Of a stretch of DNA of 64,000 bases, positions 60,061-64,000 are shown in pieces; the stretch's first letter is position 1; the number at the start of each line of letters is the position of its first letter. Made by a program: the position numbers and the translations under genes. The notes under the pieces were generated by a model, which was not told where the DNA came from, did no database searches, and saw only the letters and a list, made by a program, of their open reading frames with translations. The stretch is from Chlorocebus sabaeus. Its lineage: Eukaryota; Chordata; Mammalia; Primates; Cercopithecidae. Where the stretch lies: the NCBI RefSeq assembly GCF_047675955.1, contig NC_132904.1, positions 66,087,435-66,151,434 on the forward strand, read 5' to 3'.

Positions 60061-61288
60061 CTTGGTAATTCTCTTTCTTCAGTGCTGAATCAACATCAAC
60101 TTTGTTTTTAATCCATTATTTAGAGTACAGATTAGTAGTCTATTGGTGTGGGGTAAATTACATACAGGACTAAAAATTATAGATCCAACATGAGTACTTA
60201 GGAAAACTCTAAACACAGCCTCCCATAAGTCCAACGGGGAATCTAATTTCCAAGTCAAGTGGCAAAAAATCTAGAATTTTTTCCTTGTTTTCCTTATCCC
60301 TTCACTTGTGCTATAGCAAAAATACTTAACTGTTTTGAAAACTAGTTTCCACATCTGTGAAAAAGAAAATTACTTGGAAATGATTATAGACAAGGACCAA
60401 GGAATAAGTGGAATAACAATTATCAACTTTCTATGAAGAAAATAAACCTTTCTCGTTGACTCTTCAGAATTATCTTTCTGATTAGGCTGAGTTACAAATT
60501 CAGGCAGATTCCTACCATGGAAAATAGAGATTTCATGAATTAATTAAAACTCATTTGTTTCAACCCATCTATTCAGCAAGTACTTATTGAGCACTTATAT
60601 GTGCTAAAAACTTTACAGGTGATGAGAAAACAGTGATAAACAAGGCGGACACTAAACTGGTCTTCAATGACCTAATGAAAGGGATAAACACTAAAAACTA
60701 AGAATATAAGTTATCACCTTATTCAAGTTGTGAATAGTCCTAAAATAAAAACCACATTGTATCATGAAAACATATGCAAGTGATACTAATCTAGTGTGCA
60801 GGATTAAAGAAGGAATATCTGAGGAAGGAATTTTAACTGAAGCCTAAACATGAGTTGTCAAGCAAAGAATAGTAAAGAGAATAAGCTAGGAAACATTTGG
60901 TTTATTTGAGAAGCTGAAACCAGGCAAGTATGACAGCTGTACTATTGTAATTCACTTGCAGTAGTAACAGTTTGTGGTCACTTTTGCCATCTTCTCCAAA
61001 ACACAGAACTAACTTTATCAAGATTCTAGGAATACTTTTTCAACTGAGTGTGTAGAAGAGACAGGGAAGTTTAGGACATAACACAATGACTCAATGCATT
61101 CTGGAATCTAAGCTGGCTAGAGAAGGAAGAAAGAAAAAGTTAGGGATGACAGCTTGAAGGAATACATTTCTGATGAAGTTTGAATATGTATGAAACATAT
61201 TGAAATCACATGGTTTGGCAGGTATTTTCATTGGACAGGGTGTAAGAAGGTGCCTAAGACTAAGTTTCTGCCTTCGAGGAGCTCATAA
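60061..61288. other. Intergenic DNA; possible ancient repeat at 60550-60720
   Basis: The stretch with 'gtacttattgagcacttata' resembles a widespread ancient family (compare 40300-40560). Otherwise nothing recognised. Confidence 0.45.
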
Positions 61289-61790
61289 TGATGGCAGCAG
61301 GAGGCAGACAAATCCTAGACAGACAGGGGCAGGTCCCTGGTGAAACCCTACCTTCAAACCAAAGACAGTTTAAAGCCTGAAAGCCAAGCGAAAAATCCTG
61401 GGTAAGTCCACAACTGGATTGAGAACCTCTCTTTCCATATGGCACACTTTCCTCTAATTGATCCTCACCCTTCACTTATTTTACATATACCTTCCCTTCC
61501 CTAATTAGTTTTTTACACTGTTGTGCCCACCTTTGAGTGGTGCTTTTGTTTTAGCCTTTTCTGCATACTCACAAACCAATCAACATGCACTGCCCATTCT
61601 GATCCCATAAAAGCCTCAGATCCAGCCACACAGAGAGAGAAACCATGTGACTTCTGGTGGGAGACCACCCTTACGTCCCTGCTCTGCTGAGAGCTGTTTT
61701 GTTGCTCAGTAAAATTCTTCCCTGACCTTTTCACCCATTTATTGCCAGTGTGATCTCATTCTTCTTGGACATGGTACAAAGCAGGAAGAG
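61289..61790 (+). mobile_element. ERV1-type solo LTR, plus strand
   Basis: Typical U3-R-U5 layout: CCAAT box (61576-61580), TATA-like ataaaa (61607-61612) and AGTAAA poly(A) signal (61708-61713), ending in 'tcattcttcttggacatgg'. The right end is cut by a truncated Alu. No retroviral coding sequence follows. The start at 61289 (TGATGG) is a guess. Confidence 0.65.
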
Positions 61791-61945
61791 GCCTGTAGTC
61801 CCAGCTACTCAGGAGGCTGAGGCAGGAGAATCACTTAAACCCTGGAGGTAGAGGTTGCAGTGAGCCGAGATCACACCACTGCACTCCAGCCTGGGCGACA
61901 GAGCGAGACTCCATCACAAAAAAAAAAAAAAAAAAAAAAAAAAAA
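61791..61945 (+). mobile_element. 5'-truncated Alu (right monomer)
   Basis: Only the right-arm part of an Alu plus a tail of about 27 A. Flanks 'agcaggaagag' (61780-61790) and 'agcagaagag' (61948-61957) form an imperfect TSD. Confidence 0.9.
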
Positions 61946-61957
61946 CCAGCAGAAGAG

Positions 61958-63260
61958 GAAGTGAGAATGAGGAAGTCAGTGTAAAATATGACTTAAAATG
62001 TGGCAGAAATGTAGAAGTAACATTGCTGACTTTGAAGAAGAAAGAAAGGAGCTTCTAGAGGCTGGAAAAGCAAAGAATCAAATTTTCTTCTAGTGTTTTC
62101 CAAAAGACATGCAGTTTTCCATACACTTTGCTTTTAGTCCAGTGAGACTCATGCCAGACTCCTGAACTACAAAACTATAGTTCATGATACATTTGTGTCA
62201 TTTTAAGCTGTGAAGTTTGTGGTAATTTTTTATAGTGAGTATAGGACACTAATATATTCTGCTTCTAAAAATGGGAGGTATTTGTATGTTTTAAGAACAT
62301 ATGAACATTTTAATCCATTATTGAGGAAACCAAAAGAGGCTATATTAATGAGAAGATATATGATATTTAAAATATTTATAGTATGAATATACAGTATTAT
62401 AAACATGTCAAATATTTCTATATTGACAAAAAGATTCAATGCAATCTAAAAGCGAGTGTGTGTGTGTGTGTGTGTGTTGCCAATTAAGAACTGCTTATGA
62501 AACTTTCTTGGCAATGCTAAGTATCAAGAATGGCTAAAAAATAAATAAAAATAAATGATTGGAGGGTTTACCTTCCAAAATCAAGTATATAGAAAATCTC
62601 AGTTGTATTTGTATAGTATTGGTGCAAGTTTACACAAATACACTAATTAAAGAATACTGAACATACAGAAAACTTCTTATGCTTTTGAGAATTCTATCTG
62701 AACTGACTGAGTTTGATTTGTCTTAGGCTGAATCCCCTAGGAATCTGATATCCACAGGTTACTACTGAAACCCCAAGATACATTCCATCTCAAGGGAAAA
62801 TAGTTAATACGGTTAGTAGTATCCCTTTTGTGGGAATAGAAAATAGAGGGGCTCTGATAACCTATCATCTTCTGGGAACATGAGAAAATGCATAAATATT
62901 TTCATTTTGCCCCTTATAGAATTTTCATCAGCCTAAAGCTTTTACTTGCATCCTTCTAAATAGATACTTCCTACTAACCCTGTGAACCAGAAGAGAAGAG
63001 AACCCGGTAAGTAGAAAACTGCCGGCAATTAACAAGAAGAAAACCCCTACACTGGCTCTTTGATTTTATAAAATAACAGAGACTTTAATCAATGTTCAAA
63101 TAGAGGTTATGTCCTAGAGGACATGGCCCTGGGAGAAATAGGTTTTTATGACACCAATGATTCTATAATAAGGAGATAAATAATGGTAAGAGAATATTGA
63201 TTTCATGTGTAGACCAGTTAATGTGACCAGTGGTGCAAAAGGGAACTCAGAAGAAAAGAG
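61958..63260. other. Intergenic DNA, nothing recognised
   Basis: AT-rich, with a (GT)n repeat listed separately. Confidence 0.5.
62455..62478. repeat. (GT)n microsatellite
   Basis: About 11 GT units. Confidence 0.93.
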
Positions 63261-63491
63261 GGACTGGGTATTGTGGTGCATCCCTTTAATCCCAGCATTT
63301 TGGGAGGTTGAGGTGGGTGGATTGCACCAGCTCAGGAGTTTGAGACTAGCCTGGGCCACATAGTGAGACCTCGTCTCTAAAAAAATACAACAATTTTCTA
63401 GGCATAGTGATACATATCTGTAGCCCCAGCTACTTGGGAGGCTGAGATGGGAGGATCCCTTGAGCCTGGGAGACAGAGGCTGCAGTGAGCT
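63261..63491 (+). mobile_element. 3'-truncated Alu (J-type), plus strand
   Basis: Diverged Alu beginning 'gactgggtattgtggtgc' and stopping at 'gcagtgagct', with no right end and no poly(A). Confidence 0.88.
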
Positions 63492-64000
63492 AAAAGAACT
63501 CTTTGGGTAGAAGAAATGAGATCAGAGTAGGATTTGACTGAACCAACAAACCTTAGTTTGGATGTTTTCTTTTGGCTTTCCTTCATAGTTTTAATAACTA
63601 GTTATTAATTTTTCTCACCTTTAAATGTATTCCCTGTAATCCCGGTGAAAGGTGCGTCCTGTCTGGAGGCAGTGAATCAGTGCTCCAAGAAGCTGAGCTG
63701 CAAATTAGCATAAATTATAGAGACATTTTGTTTTTTTCACAGTTTGTTTTAGTCTACTACTTTTTAGACCACAAGAGATCATGTGACCACCAATTTAGAG
63801 AGGACTTCATGAAGACTCCGCTGCTATGTGTTATCCCCATAAGCTGCATGCCAGTAGGAGTTCAGTCTGAATCAGACCAGGAGATGTAACTTGGAACAGA
63901 CTTTCATTCAGAGGATTGACTTTCGGCAGTGAGAGGAAATCCTCTCCTAGGATGTCTCCTAGGAAAATATAATACGCCCACTTCAGCTAATTAATGACTG
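63492..64000. other. Intergenic DNA, no gene seen
   Basis: The 69-codon frame at 63680-63889 has no recognisable domain. Confidence 0.45.

Overview
This is primate nuclear DNA, most probably human or another catarrhine. Evidence: many Alu elements including a young AluY-type copy, a full-length L1PA-type LINE with a 338-codon ORF1, several MaLR (MST/THE1-type) and ERV1-type LTRs, and three single-exon class I (fish-like) olfactory receptor (OR) loci of the OR52 type. In humans OR52 genes lie in the 11p15.4 receptor cluster, so that is the likely address (inference; nothing was aligned).

Layout. 1-9.7 kb: intergenic DNA, one Alu, an ERV1-type LTR split by a full-length L1 (2319-8484) with a perfect 13-bp target-site duplication (TSD), then a MaLR solo LTR. 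9.7-13.8 kb: the only apparently intact cellular gene, a class I OR on the minus strand (11717-12697). 13.8-19.2 kb: old L1 pieces, a MaLR LTR nested in an older LTR-like repeat, and a 330-bp purine tract. 19.2-31.2 kb: a stack of nested L1s, including a twin-primed copy and two ORF2 arms placed head to head. 31.2-36.2 kb: mostly unique DNA with Alus. 36.2-37.2 kb: an OR pseudogene with several lesions. 37.2-46.6 kb: intergenic DNA with Alu, L1, MIR and MER5-like pieces. 46.6-47.6 kb: a lightly damaged OR52H-like pseudogene. 47.6-64 kb: AluY, a young L1 3' fragment, three older L1s (one twin-primed and bracketed by a 53-bp direct repeat), more Alus and an ERV1-type LTR.

The three OR loci share one orientation, lie about 24 and 9 kb apart, and each has a candidate 3' splice site 20-35 nt before its ATG. 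This fits OR genes with an upstream non-coding exon. Only the first could make a receptor: a seven-pass GPCR that would signal through the olfactory G protein in sensory cilia. Everything else looks like mobile-element sediment. I saw no multi-exon cellular gene, tRNA, rRNA or CRISPR array, and no convincing undescribed system. The most interesting material is structural: nested and inverted L1s, the long direct repeat, and two OR pseudogenes at different stages of decay. Repeat family names are by eye and should be read as class-level calls.
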